Source: Candidatus Poribacteria bacterium (GTDB lineage Bacteria; Poribacteria; WGA-4E; WGA-3G). Taken from it: a stretch of DNA of 63,448 nucleotides. Below are positions 1 through 8,521 of this stretch, in pieces; within the stretch, counting starts at the first letter, position 1, and every line of letters starts with the position of its first letter. Made by a program: the position numbers and the translations under genes. The stretch spans positions 1 to 63,448 of the forward strand of contig JAJDTM010000016.1 of assembly GCA_022827185.1 (NCBI GenBank), read 5' to 3'. The notes beneath the pieces were generated by a model. That model did no database searches, was not told the DNA's origin, and saw nothing but the letters and a program-made list of their open reading frames with translations.

Positions 1-120
1 TTTTTACCGCCGTATTCTCCAGAGTTGAATCCGATTGAAAAGGATTTCGCTAACATCAAGCGGAGGCGTCAATATAACGCTGAGGCATCTATTGATGATA
101 TTATAAAAGTGTATAATTAA
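1..120 (+). CDS. IS630-family transposase, C-terminal end (partial)
   Basis: The window opens inside a reading frame that ends at TAA 118-120. The 39 visible residues contain LPPYSPELNPIEKDF. This is the usual C-terminal block of IS630/Tc1-type DDE transposases, in which the Glu of NPIE is the third catalytic acid. The rest of the gene lies outside the window. After the stop, TTACGGGATTCACTATA (121-137) looks like the element's right end, because IS630 elements end at a TA target. The downstream LRR frame continues from that junction, so the element seems to sit inside an older LRR gene. Family call is firm; the exact terminus is inferred. Confidence 0.85.
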   Translation, partial: FLPPYSPELNPIEKDFANIKRRRQYNAEASIDDIIKVYN

Positions 121-151
121 TTACGGGATTCACTATAATAACATTTCGGAG

Positions 152-1960
152 GTGTCGCTGCCATATCTGCCACTGCTCACGACGTTGGATATTCGCCATA
201 CTAATCTTTCCGCGTTATCGCTGCCAGATATGCCAAAACTCACGACGTTAACACTTGTGGGCAATAACTTTGTTACCGTCTCGGAGGTGTCGCTGCCAGA
301 TATGCCAAAACTCACGACGTTAGCACTTTTGGACAATAATCTTTCGGAGTTATCGCTGCCAGATATGCCAAAACTCACGACGTTAGCACTTTTGGACAAT
401 AATCTTTCGGAGTTATCGCTGCCAGATATGCCAAAACTCACGACGTTAGATCTTCACGCTAATAACTTTTCGGAGTTAGCGCTGCCAAATATGCGACAAC
501 TCACGACGTTGACGCTTAGAGGCGATAGCATTTCGGAAGTATCTCTGCGATATCTGCCAAAACTCACAACGTTGACGTTTTACGGTGATAACCTTCCTGA
601 TATATCAGAGTTTCAAAGACTCACACAACTCACGACGTTGGTGCTTAATGGGCATAGCATTTCGGAAGTATCTCTGTCAGGTATGTTAAAACTTACGACA
701 TTGAAGCTTGGAGGCAATAGCATTTCGGAAATATCTCTATCAGATATGCCACAACTCACGACATCGGAGCTTCGGGGGCATAGTATTTCCGAGGTATCTC
801 TATCAGGACTGCCACAACTCACGACGTTGCAGCTTCAAGATACTAACCTTTCTGCGTTGTCGGTGTCAGATATGCCACAACTCACGATGTTGGAGCTTTC
901 GAGCACTAACATTTCAGATATATCGTTTCTCTTAGAACTCCCGAATTTACAAGAATTGCACCTTCACAATACCCCATTGAACTACGTTTCGCGCAACACA
1001 CACATTCCTGCGCTGCGAAAAAAGGGAGTAAGGGTCGAATTTTCCGGAAAGCCTGCAAGCCTTGACAAAATTTCTGGCGATGCGCAGACAGGTGTACGCA
1101 ATACAGAGCTTCCATTCCCATTGGTCGTACAAGCATTTAATTGGAGAGACGACCCGATACCAGATGTACCCATCAAGTTTGTTATCTATCAAGGTGAAGG
1201 GACACTCAGCACCACAACTACGACAACCGATGCCACCGGCAAAGCAGAAACACGCCTTACATTAGGAGCCAAGCCCGGTGAGATTAAAGTCGCGGTGATT
1301 GCCGCCTCCCCTGAACTTAAAACATCGGTGAGCTTCAGTGTTACGTGTAAGGACGTAGATGTCAACAGAGACGGCACCGTCAACATCCAAGACCTCGTAG
1401 AAGTCAGCGCGAACCTCGGTGAAACAGGTAAAAACCCCGCCGATGTCAACTGCGATGGAGTCGTCGATATCATTGATCTAACGCTCGTCGCAGCGGCATT
1501 CGGCAAAACAGCCGCTGCACCCGCCGCGCATGCCACAAGCGTCGAACACCTCACCGCTACCGAGGTCTCACAATGGATACAGGCAGCACAACATGCAAAC
1601 CTCACCGACCCCGATTTCCAACGCGGCGTTGAAGTCCTAAAAAACCTACTCACCGTATTGGTTCCCAAAGAGACGGCTTTGTTAGCCAACTACCCGAACC
1701 CGTTCAATCCTGAGACGTGGATACCGTATCAACTCGCTGCACCGGCAAAGGTTACGCTCCGTATCCATGCGGTAGACGGAAGTTTGGTACGTATGCTATC
1801 ATTAGGACATAAACCGGTAGGTATCTATCAGACCCGCAGCCGTGCAGCGTATTGGGACGGCAGAAACCAAATCGGCGAACCTGTCGCAAGCGGCGTGTAT
1901 TTCTACGCACTTACCGCAGGTGATTTCACTGCTACGCGAAAGATGCTAATACGCAAGTAA
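152..1960 (+). CDS. 5'-truncated secreted LRR protein with Big_1-like, dockerin and C-terminal sorting-type domains
   Basis: About 12 leucine-rich repeats of mostly 21 residues (pattern LPDMPKLTTLALLDNNLSELS minus its last residue) fill residues 1-290. A Big_1-like domain (about 305-400), a dockerin-like pair (DVNRDGTVNIQDL, DVNCDGVVDIIDL; about 405-455) and the terminal NYPNPFNPETWIPYQLA module follow. There is no signal peptide and no usable ribosome site before GTG 152. In-frame LRR codons (HYNNISEV) continue upstream to the IS630 end near 137, so the true N-terminus was probably cut off by the insertion. LRR units at 293-355 and 356-418 are exact 63-bp tandem copies. Without a secretion signal the product is probably not functional. 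The repeat type (LPx, 21 residues) differs from the 22-residue SDS22-like repeats of the two LRR giants downstream. Confidence 0.8.
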   Translation: MSLPYLPLLTTLDIRHTNLSALSLPDMPKLTTLTLVGNNFVTVSEVSLPDMPKLTTLALLDNNLSELSLPDMPKLTTLALLDNNLSELSLPDMPKLTTLDLHANNFSELALPNMRQLTTLTLRGDSISEVSLRYLPKLTTLTFYGDNLPDISEFQRLTQLTTLVLNGHSISEVSLSGMLKLTTLKLGGNSISEISLSDMPQLTTSELRGHSISEVSLSGLPQLTTLQLQDTNLSALSVSDMPQLTMLELSSTNISDISFLLELPNLQELHLHNTPLNYVSRNTHIPALRKKGVRVEFSGKPASLDKISGDAQTGVRNTELPFPLVVQAFNWRDDPIPDVPIKFVIYQGEGTLSTTTTTTDATGKAETRLTLGAKPGEIKVAVIAASPELKTSVSFSVTCKDVDVNRDGTVNIQDLVEVSANLGETGKNPADVNCDGVVDIIDLTLVAAAFGKTAAAPAAHATSVEHLTATEVSQWIQAAQHANLTDPDFQRGVEVLKNLLTVLVPKETALLANYPNPFNPETWIPYQLAAPAKVTLRIHAVDGSLVRMLSLGHKPVGIYQTRSRAAYWDGRNQIGEPVASGVYFYALTAGDFTATRKMLIRK

Positions 1961-1983
1961 TATATCGCCAATTTATCTATTTA

Positions 1984-2138
1984 AACCTAAGTTGCCACCT
2001 ATTTATTTACATAGCACTCCTACGGAGTGCAAGACGTTGATACACCGTTTTCTATAGATATATCACCCCTCTGGGGTGGGGAAAGTGTCTGAAAAACTGT
2101 GTTGAAACGTGCAAAAGTTGTTAGTAGCAACTTGGGTT
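1984..2138. repeat. MITE-like repeat family A, copy 1
   Basis: The left end reads AACCTAAGTTGCCACC and the right end GTAGCAACTTGGGTT, forming imperfect terminal inverted repeats over about 155 bp. The interior holds a short palindrome (AGCACTCC-tac-GGAGTGC) and a CACCCCTCTGGGGTG hairpin. Inverted copies occur at 29849-30015 and 30828-30984. There is no coding capacity, so a non-autonomous transposable element is the simplest reading. Confidence 0.65.
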
Positions 2139-2171
2139 ATTTAACTTTTTTATGAATAAGGGAGAGGCATC

Positions 2172-5100
2172 ATGGATAGAAAACTATTTTCACTGGGGTC
2201 TATATGTTTCATTTTGCTTTTTTTCATCGCAGGTTTTGTATACGCACAAGATTCTCGTCCGATGGTGCGACTCATCTACTTTCTTCCCAAAGATCGTCAA
2301 CCCCAGCCGGACATAAACGCAAAATTGGATAAGCATATAAAAGATACGCAGCAGCTTTTCGCCAACCAGATGGAAGCACACGGATTTGGCAGAAAAACTT
2401 TCCAATTTGAAACGGATGCAGAGGGGAATGCAGTGGTACATCATTTTATTGGAGAGTTCACGGATGCACATTACAGTAATTTACCCTCGACATGGACTAT
2501 CTGGAACGAAATTGATAAACAGTTTGATCCCTCTAAAAATATCTATTTGACTGTGATAGACATGAGTAGCAGAGAACTTGACGGTGGCGGTATCGCCGGT
2601 CGAGCTGCAAGCTGGGGATCGTCCGGAGGTCTAGCACTCGTTACTGTCTCTACTATTGGTGCTACTGCACATGAACTTGGTCATACCTTTGGATTGGATC
2701 ATGATTATAGGCCCAACGCAAAACGGATATGGAAATATACAAAAGATTGGATGCTCGCCTCTTTCTGTGCTGCCGAGTGGTTAGATGTCCACCCTGCTTT
2801 CAATCCTGAACGTCAGCAAGAACAGGATGAACGTTCACATTTTAAAATGTTCCCGCTGAGTCTTGCTTCTCCTCCCAACGTCATACGGCTCCGCTTTGAA
2901 ATTAGCGATCCTAATGGAATTAATCAAGTACAATTATTCGCACCAAATCAAGAATTATATCAAGAATTATTAGAACCAGGCAGCGCATTGCTTGGTTGTA
3001 AGTATTTAAACGGAAATATATCCGGTACCGTCGAATTCGTCACTAACGATTTGACACCGAAAACAGAATATGTATGGCTGCGAGCAATTGATGTGCATGG
3101 AAACGTTACACGGTCACAGCGCTTTCCAATCGATATTACTCCCTTGCTACCGCGTTCCGAAACCATATCGATCCCAGACCCACATTTAGCGGCTGCTGTG
3201 CAGCGAGAAATTGGAAATGCCACGACGACTCAAACTATGCTGAACTTGCTGGTATTTAATGTCCTCAATAGCGGGATAGCAGACCTCACCGGTATTGAAT
3301 ACGCACACAATCTGCGATGGTTGAACCTTGGAGCTGAGTATATTGAGGACGAGGGATATGTCAACAGTAATACAGTATCGGATTTGCAACCGCTGTCAAG
3401 ATTAACAAACCTGCATACGCTGTGGCTTGAAGGCAACAACATCTCAGGTATATCCGCACTATCAGGATTAACAAACCTAATTCAGATATCCTTTTACAAC
3501 AATAACATCTCAGATATATCCGCACTATCAACTTTGAAAAACCTAACTTCGCTGACACTTAGCGGGAACAACATCTCAGATATATCGGCACTATCAGAGT
3601 TGACAAGCCTGACTCACCTGCAGCTTGGCAGTAACAACATCTCAGATATATCCGCACTATCAGAGTTGACAAGCCTAACTTCGCTGTCTCTTCACAGTAA
3701 CAACATCTCAGATATATCGGCACTATCAGCGTTGACAAGCCTGAATACGCTCCAACTTTACAACAATAACATTTCTGATATTTCACCGCTGTTAGCATTG
3801 AACCTTACAGGGACAGAGCGGGACAGTACCGGACTATATCTTGGGATAAATCCGCTGAGCTACACTTCTATCAACACACATATCCCCGCTCTGCAGGCAA
3901 AGGGAGTTGAGGTCCAGTATGACCCGCGCACACCGACGAAACTTCTAAAAATATCTGGAGACGCACAGCAAGCCGTTACCAACTCTGAACTACCGTTCCC
4001 GTTTGTTGTAGAAGTCCAAGATCAACGGAATCGCGCATTTGCAGAGGTGCCTATAACTTTTTCAATTACCAACGGCAATGGAAAACTTAGTACCCTCACG
4101 ACAACAACGGACACAAAAGGCAGGGCAAAAACCCGTTTGACGTTAGGACAAACCGAAGGTGAAACAACCATCCGCGCGACGGCAGCGGAGATTTCGCAGC
4201 CTGTACAATTTACGGTAAAAGCGATCCTGCCCACTTCATTTGTGCAACTGCCCGATACGAACCTCACCGCAAAAATAGCGGAAACCCTTGGCAAACCGAC
4301 CCATGCATCTATGACTGCAGCTGACATGCTGACGTTGACATCGCTTACTGCTAATAACAGCAATATAAGCAACCTCACAGGATTGCAACATGCATCTAAC
4401 CTAACAACCCTCACGCTTGATGGGAACAACCTATTCACTATAGATTTGCTAACGGGACTTACGCAACTGACGACATTATCTCTTGACAACAATAATCTCT
4501 CTAATATTGCGCCTTTGGTAGAACTGGCACAATTGGAGACGTTGTCTCTTGAGAACAATAACCTATCCGATATAGCACCCCTTGTGGAACTCACCAAATT
4601 GAAAACGTTGCGTCTACGTGGAAACCTGTTAAGTTATCCGTCACTCTATACCACTATTCCGACCCTGCGTTCCAGCAGTGTAGATGTAGAGGTTGACACC
4701 CGAACGCCGACAACGCTTATTAACATCCCAGGAACACCTGGCGTTGCAGGTGAGACCCGTCAAGTCCTCGTCCAAGTCGAAGATCAGAACGGTATTGCAT
4801 TTGCAGGAGTGCCTGTCACTTTTACACTCACCGCTGCCGATGGACATCTTTCTACATCAGAGGCGACCAGCAATCTCAATGGCGAAGCGATCACAACGCT
4901 TACACTGGGACTCGAACCCGGTGAGAACGTTGTCAATGCCACGGTCACCGAGATCCAACAACCACTCACCTTTAGGATTACGACTGTTGATGCGAACACA
5001 CTTGTGCATATTCCCGATGTGAACCTGCGTGCCAAAATAGCGGAAACCCTCAACAAACCGAAGAACGCAACCCTCAATGCAGGAGATGTGTCAGCATTAA

Positions 5101-8100
5101 CCACCCTTGACGCACGAAATGCTAATATTCAAGACCTCACTGGTATTGAATATGCCCACAACTTGATTTTCTTAAACCTTGCAGCTGAGTATATTGAGGG
5201 CAAGGGAGTGGTCAACAGCAATACAGTATCGGATTTGCAACCGCTGTCAGGATTAACAAACCTGCATACGCTGTCGCTTGAAGGCAGCAACATCTCAGAT
5301 ATATCGGCACTATCAGGATTAACAAACCTAACTTCGCTGTGGCTTCAAAGTAACAACATCTCTGACATATCGGCACTATCAACTTTGACAAGCCTAACTC
5401 GGCTGTGGCTTTTGAATAATATTATCTCGGATGTCTCCCCTATAGTGGGGTTAAATCTGACAGGAACAAGTTGGAACAGCACGGGATTGCACATTAGAGC
5501 GAATCCGCTGAGTTATGCCTCCATCAATACACACATCCCCGCCATGCAGGCGAGAGGCATTGAAGTGCAGTTCGACGTGCGGACCCCGACGAATCTCGTT
5601 AAAATCTCAGGGGCTGGACAACAAGGTATCACCAATACTCTGTTGCCACTTCCATTTGTCGTGGAAGTGCGGGACCAGCGGAATAAGGCGTTCGCGGGGG
5701 TGCCAGTGACGTTTACCGTTGCTACGGGGGACAGCAAGTTGAGTGCTACAAGCGTTCCAACGGATGCTGCGGGCAGAGCATCGGCACACTTGACGATGGG
5801 ACAAACCCCAGGCACGACGACCGTCCGCGTGATGGCAACAGAAATATCGCAACCAGTGCAATTTACTGCGACAGCTGCGCTTCTTAACGCACCTGTAACT
5901 GTCTCGGATGCAGCACTCCATGCGGCAATCACATCAGCACTGGGTAAGTCTCCGAATAGCAACCTCACGGTGTCAGATATGTTGAAGTTGACGACGCTGA
6001 CGGTAAACAGTGCTAATATTCGCGAATTGACGGGGTTAGAACATGCATCCAATCTCACAACTTTGTCGCTCAACAGTAACAATCTTTCCGATATCGCACC
6101 TCTAACAGGGTTGTTCAAGTTGACGACGCTATCTCTGAATAACAACCGTATCTCAAACGTAGCACCGCTTGCGGCGTTAGCAGAGCTCCAAACACTCTCC
6201 CTTGAAAACAACGCCTTGGCAAGGGTTACATCCCTCTCAGGTTTAACGAAATTAAAGATACTGTTATTAGACAACAATCGTCTTGCTGATGTATCTCCGT
6301 TTACAGGGTTGTCCAAGTTGCAGATACTGTTGGTTAACAATAACAACCTCTCGGATATAGCACGGCTTACATCGCTCAGGCAACTGAAAATGCTGGGGTT
6401 AAAGGGAAATCTACTCAGTTACCCCTCACTCCACACACATATTCCTGCGCTCCAAGCACAGGGTGCGACGGTAAGGTTTGACCCCCGGACCCCAACGACG
6501 CTTGTGAACGTCTCCGGCATGCGCGGTGTCGCTGGCACAGCGCACCCTATCGGTGTGGAGGTGCAGGATGCACACGGCTTTGGGTTTTCGGGGGTACCTG
6601 TGACGTTTACTGTCACTGCTGGCGGTGGACAACTGGATGCTTCAAATGTCATCGCTGATAGCACAGGCAGGGCGCGGACGACCCTGACACTCGGACCCGT
6701 CCCCGGTAAGAACACTATCCGCGCCGCTGCTGCAGAAGTCTTACGTCCTGTGAGTTTCAGCATTACCACCGTTGATACGAATTCCCGCGTCATTGTCCGC
6801 GATGCCAACCTCCGCACGAAGATAATTGCGACCCTTGGGAAGACACAGGGTGTACAACTCACCGCGGGCGATATGTTGGGTTTGACGCGGCTTGATGCAC
6901 AAAATGCTAATATTCAAGACCTCACCGGTATTGAATATGCACACAACCTGAGTTACTTAAACCTTGGGGATGGGTATATTGAGGGCAAGGGATTTGTCAA
7001 CAGTAATGCAGTATCGGATTTGCAACCGCTGTCAGGATTAACAAACCTGCATACGCTGTATCTTCACAGCAACAACATCTCAGATATATCCGCACTATCA
7101 ACTCTGACAAACCTGAATACGCTGAGACTTCAAGACAACAACATCTCAGATATATCCGCACTATCAACTTTAACAAACCTGAATACGCTGTGGCTTCAAG
7201 ACAATAACATCTCAGATATATCCGCACTATCAACTTTGACAAGCCTGACTCGGCTGTGGCTTTGGAATAATATCATCTCGGATGTCTCCCCTATAGTCGA
7301 GTTAAATCTAACAGGGACAGAGTGGGACACCACAGGACTATATATTACGGGCAATCCACTGAGCTATGCCTCCATCAACACACACATCCCTGCGATGCAG
7401 GCAAAAGGGATTGAGGTAAAGTTTGACAATCGCGCACATTCGGTACTCGTAAAAATCTCAGAAGATACCCGAGAAGGCGAGGCACACACAACGTTAGTGA
7501 GCCCCTTTGTTGTCAAAGCATTAGATGAACATGGTGCTACAATAACCGGACGCTCCGTTACATTTCGCATCAGCGAAGGCAATGGGAGACTCAGTGTAAC
7601 AAACGCTATAACGGATGCAGAGGGCAGGGCACAAACAACGCTGACGCTAGGCCCGGATCCAGGTATGATCAAGATCCGCGTGACAGCCGCACAGATAACA
7701 TATCCTGTGATTTTCACTGTCATCGTTACGGAAGCAACGCGACTCGCTGCGGATGTCAACGGCGATGGAACCGTCAATATCCAAGACCTCGTTTTAGTAG
7801 CATCTAACTTGGGGCAGACAGGCGAAAACGCGTCGGATGTCAACGGGGATGGTGTCGTCAATATCCAAGACCTCGTCAGAGTTGCTGGTGCGTTGGGAGA
7901 TGGTGCGGCTGCTGCCCCGTCCCTACACGCCTCGGATCTTGAAGGACTCACCGCAGCAGATATCCAACAGATGCTCACGCAGGCGCGGCAGCTGGCACTT
8001 ACGGATCCTGCCTATTTGCGAGGGATTGCGGTGTTGGAGCGGCTGCTGGCACGCTTACTACCAAAAGAGACGACTTTGTTACCCAACTACCCGAACCCGT

Positions 8101-8357
8101 TCAATCCTGAAACATGGATACCCTATCAGTTGTCATCTCCATCGGATGTAATGGTGCGTATCTATGCGGTAAACGGCAATTTGGTGCGGCGTTTAGTGTT
8201 AGGGCATAAAGCAACAGGCATCTATCAAACCCGCAGCCGCGCCGCGTATTGGGACGGCAAAAACCAAATCGGTGAACCCGTCGCCAGCGGTGTCTATTTC
8301 TACACGCTCACCGCAGGCGATTTCAACGCAACACGACGGATGTTAATTCTAAAATAA
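2172..8357 (+). CDS. Giant secreted metallopeptidase-LRR protein (Big_1-like, dockerin, C-terminal sorting-type module)
   Basis: 2061 residues. A signal peptide (1-25, cleaved near VYA-QDS) precedes a metzincin-type peptidase with HELGHTFGLDHD at 167-178. Next come a beta-rich segment and five LRR blocks, starting near residues 345, 690, 945, 1240 and 1540. Each block is followed by a Big_1-like domain, near 590, 850, 1140, 1440 and 1760. A dockerin pair (DVNGDGTVNIQDL, about 1855-1911) and the NYPNPFNPETWIPYQLS module (from about 1964) close the protein. LRRs are 22-residue SDS22-like units (NNISDISALS). ATG 2172 follows GGGAGAGG at good spacing. The paralog at 17929 shares the whole plan with two fewer LRR-Big_1 cycles. 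Likely surface-displayed or secreted; the protease substrate is unknown. Near-identical LRR codons suggest recent unit duplication. Confidence 0.88.
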   Translation: MDRKLFSLGSICFILLFFIAGFVYAQDSRPMVRLIYFLPKDRQPQPDINAKLDKHIKDTQQLFANQMEAHGFGRKTFQFETDAEGNAVVHHFIGEFTDAHYSNLPSTWTIWNEIDKQFDPSKNIYLTVIDMSSRELDGGGIAGRAASWGSSGGLALVTVSTIGATAHELGHTFGLDHDYRPNAKRIWKYTKDWMLASFCAAEWLDVHPAFNPERQQEQDERSHFKMFPLSLASPPNVIRLRFEISDPNGINQVQLFAPNQELYQELLEPGSALLGCKYLNGNISGTVEFVTNDLTPKTEYVWLRAIDVHGNVTRSQRFPIDITPLLPRSETISIPDPHLAAAVQREIGNATTTQTMLNLLVFNVLNSGIADLTGIEYAHNLRWLNLGAEYIEDEGYVNSNTVSDLQPLSRLTNLHTLWLEGNNISGISALSGLTNLIQISFYNNNISDISALSTLKNLTSLTLSGNNISDISALSELTSLTHLQLGSNNISDISALSELTSLTSLSLHSNNISDISALSALTSLNTLQLYNNNISDISPLLALNLTGTERDSTGLYLGINPLSYTSINTHIPALQAKGVEVQYDPRTPTKLLKISGDAQQAVTNSELPFPFVVEVQDQRNRAFAEVPITFSITNGNGKLSTLTTTTDTKGRAKTRLTLGQTEGETTIRATAAEISQPVQFTVKAILPTSFVQLPDTNLTAKIAETLGKPTHASMTAADMLTLTSLTANNSNISNLTGLQHASNLTTLTLDGNNLFTIDLLTGLTQLTTLSLDNNNLSNIAPLVELAQLETLSLENNNLSDIAPLVELTKLKTLRLRGNLLSYPSLYTTIPTLRSSSVDVEVDTRTPTTLINIPGTPGVAGETRQVLVQVEDQNGIAFAGVPVTFTLTAADGHLSTSEATSNLNGEAITTLTLGLEPGENVVNATVTEIQQPLTFRITTVDANTLVHIPDVNLRAKIAETLNKPKNATLNAGDVSALTTLDARNANIQDLTGIEYAHNLIFLNLAAEYIEGKGVVNSNTVSDLQPLSGLTNLHTLSLEGSNISDISALSGLTNLTSLWLQSNNISDISALSTLTSLTRLWLLNNIISDVSPIVGLNLTGTSWNSTGLHIRANPLSYASINTHIPAMQARGIEVQFDVRTPTNLVKISGAGQQGITNTLLPLPFVVEVRDQRNKAFAGVPVTFTVATGDSKLSATSVPTDAAGRASAHLTMGQTPGTTTVRVMATEISQPVQFTATAALLNAPVTVSDAALHAAITSALGKSPNSNLTVSDMLKLTTLTVNSANIRELTGLEHASNLTTLSLNSNNLSDIAPLTGLFKLTTLSLNNNRISNVAPLAALAELQTLSLENNALARVTSLSGLTKLKILLLDNNRLADVSPFTGLSKLQILLVNNNNLSDIARLTSLRQLKMLGLKGNLLSYPSLHTHIPALQAQGATVRFDPRTPTTLVNVSGMRGVAGTAHPIGVEVQDAHGFGFSGVPVTFTVTAGGGQLDASNVIADSTGRARTTLTLGPVPGKNTIRAAAAEVLRPVSFSITTVDTNSRVIVRDANLRTKIIATLGKTQGVQLTAGDMLGLTRLDAQNANIQDLTGIEYAHNLSYLNLGDGYIEGKGFVNSNAVSDLQPLSGLTNLHTLYLHSNNISDISALSTLTNLNTLRLQDNNISDISALSTLTNLNTLWLQDNNISDISALSTLTSLTRLWLWNNIISDVSPIVELNLTGTEWDTTGLYITGNPLSYASINTHIPAMQAKGIEVKFDNRAHSVLVKISEDTREGEAHTTLVSPFVVKALDEHGATITGRSVTFRISEGNGRLSVTNAITDAEGRAQTTLTLGPDPGMIKIRVTAAQITYPVIFTVIVTEATRLAADVNGDGTVNIQDLVLVASNLGQTGENASDVNGDGVVNIQDLVRVAGALGDGAAAAPSLHASDLEGLTAADIQQMLTQARQLALTDPAYLRGIAVLERLLARLLPKETTLLPNYPNPFNPETWIPYQLSSPSDVMVRIYAVNGNLVRRLVLGHKATGIYQTRSRAAYWDGKNQIGEPVASGVYFYTLTAGDFNATRRMLILK

Positions 8358-8362
8358 AAGTT

Positions 8363-8483
8363 TAGGACGTACGCATGCTGCTTTTTCGTAGCACAAACTT
8401 CCCAGTTTGTGCCACCAGAAACGCTGTCGTGTCAGAAAACTTCATCTAACACAATCGACTACAGCCAAAAGTACGTAAGGCCT
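8363..8483. repeat. Repeat family B (AGGACTTACGCA ends), copy 1
   Basis: The ends TAGGACGTACGCA and GTACGTAAGGCCT are decayed versions of the family's AGGACTTACGCA inverted ends. The interior holds a 9-bp hairpin, GCACAAACT-tccc-AGTTTGTGC. The copy at 29554-29674 shares both ends and the interior. It fills most of the spacer between two giant genes. Confidence 0.6.
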
Positions 8484-8521
8484 GATCTATAGAAGTTACC
8501 TGAAAAAAAAGGAGATTTCCA

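Noticed and set aside
133..1689. Long minus-strand reading frames through the LRR region
   Set aside because: They mirror the tandem LRR units and lack ribosome sites or recognisable domains.
3430..3780. CRISPR-like regular repeats
   Set aside because: The 66-bp periodic units are translated LRRs with no unique spacers and no cas genes.
7735..7905. A cellulosome, suggested by dockerin-like domains
   Set aside because: No cohesin or scaffoldin is visible, and similar calcium-binding pairs are common in non-cellulosomal secreted proteins.
4022..7978. Minus-strand frames of about 100-280 residues across the LRR/Big_1 giant
   Set aside because: Antisense shadows of repetitive, GC-biased codons; no signal peptide or family resemblance. 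The same shadows recur in the paralog.
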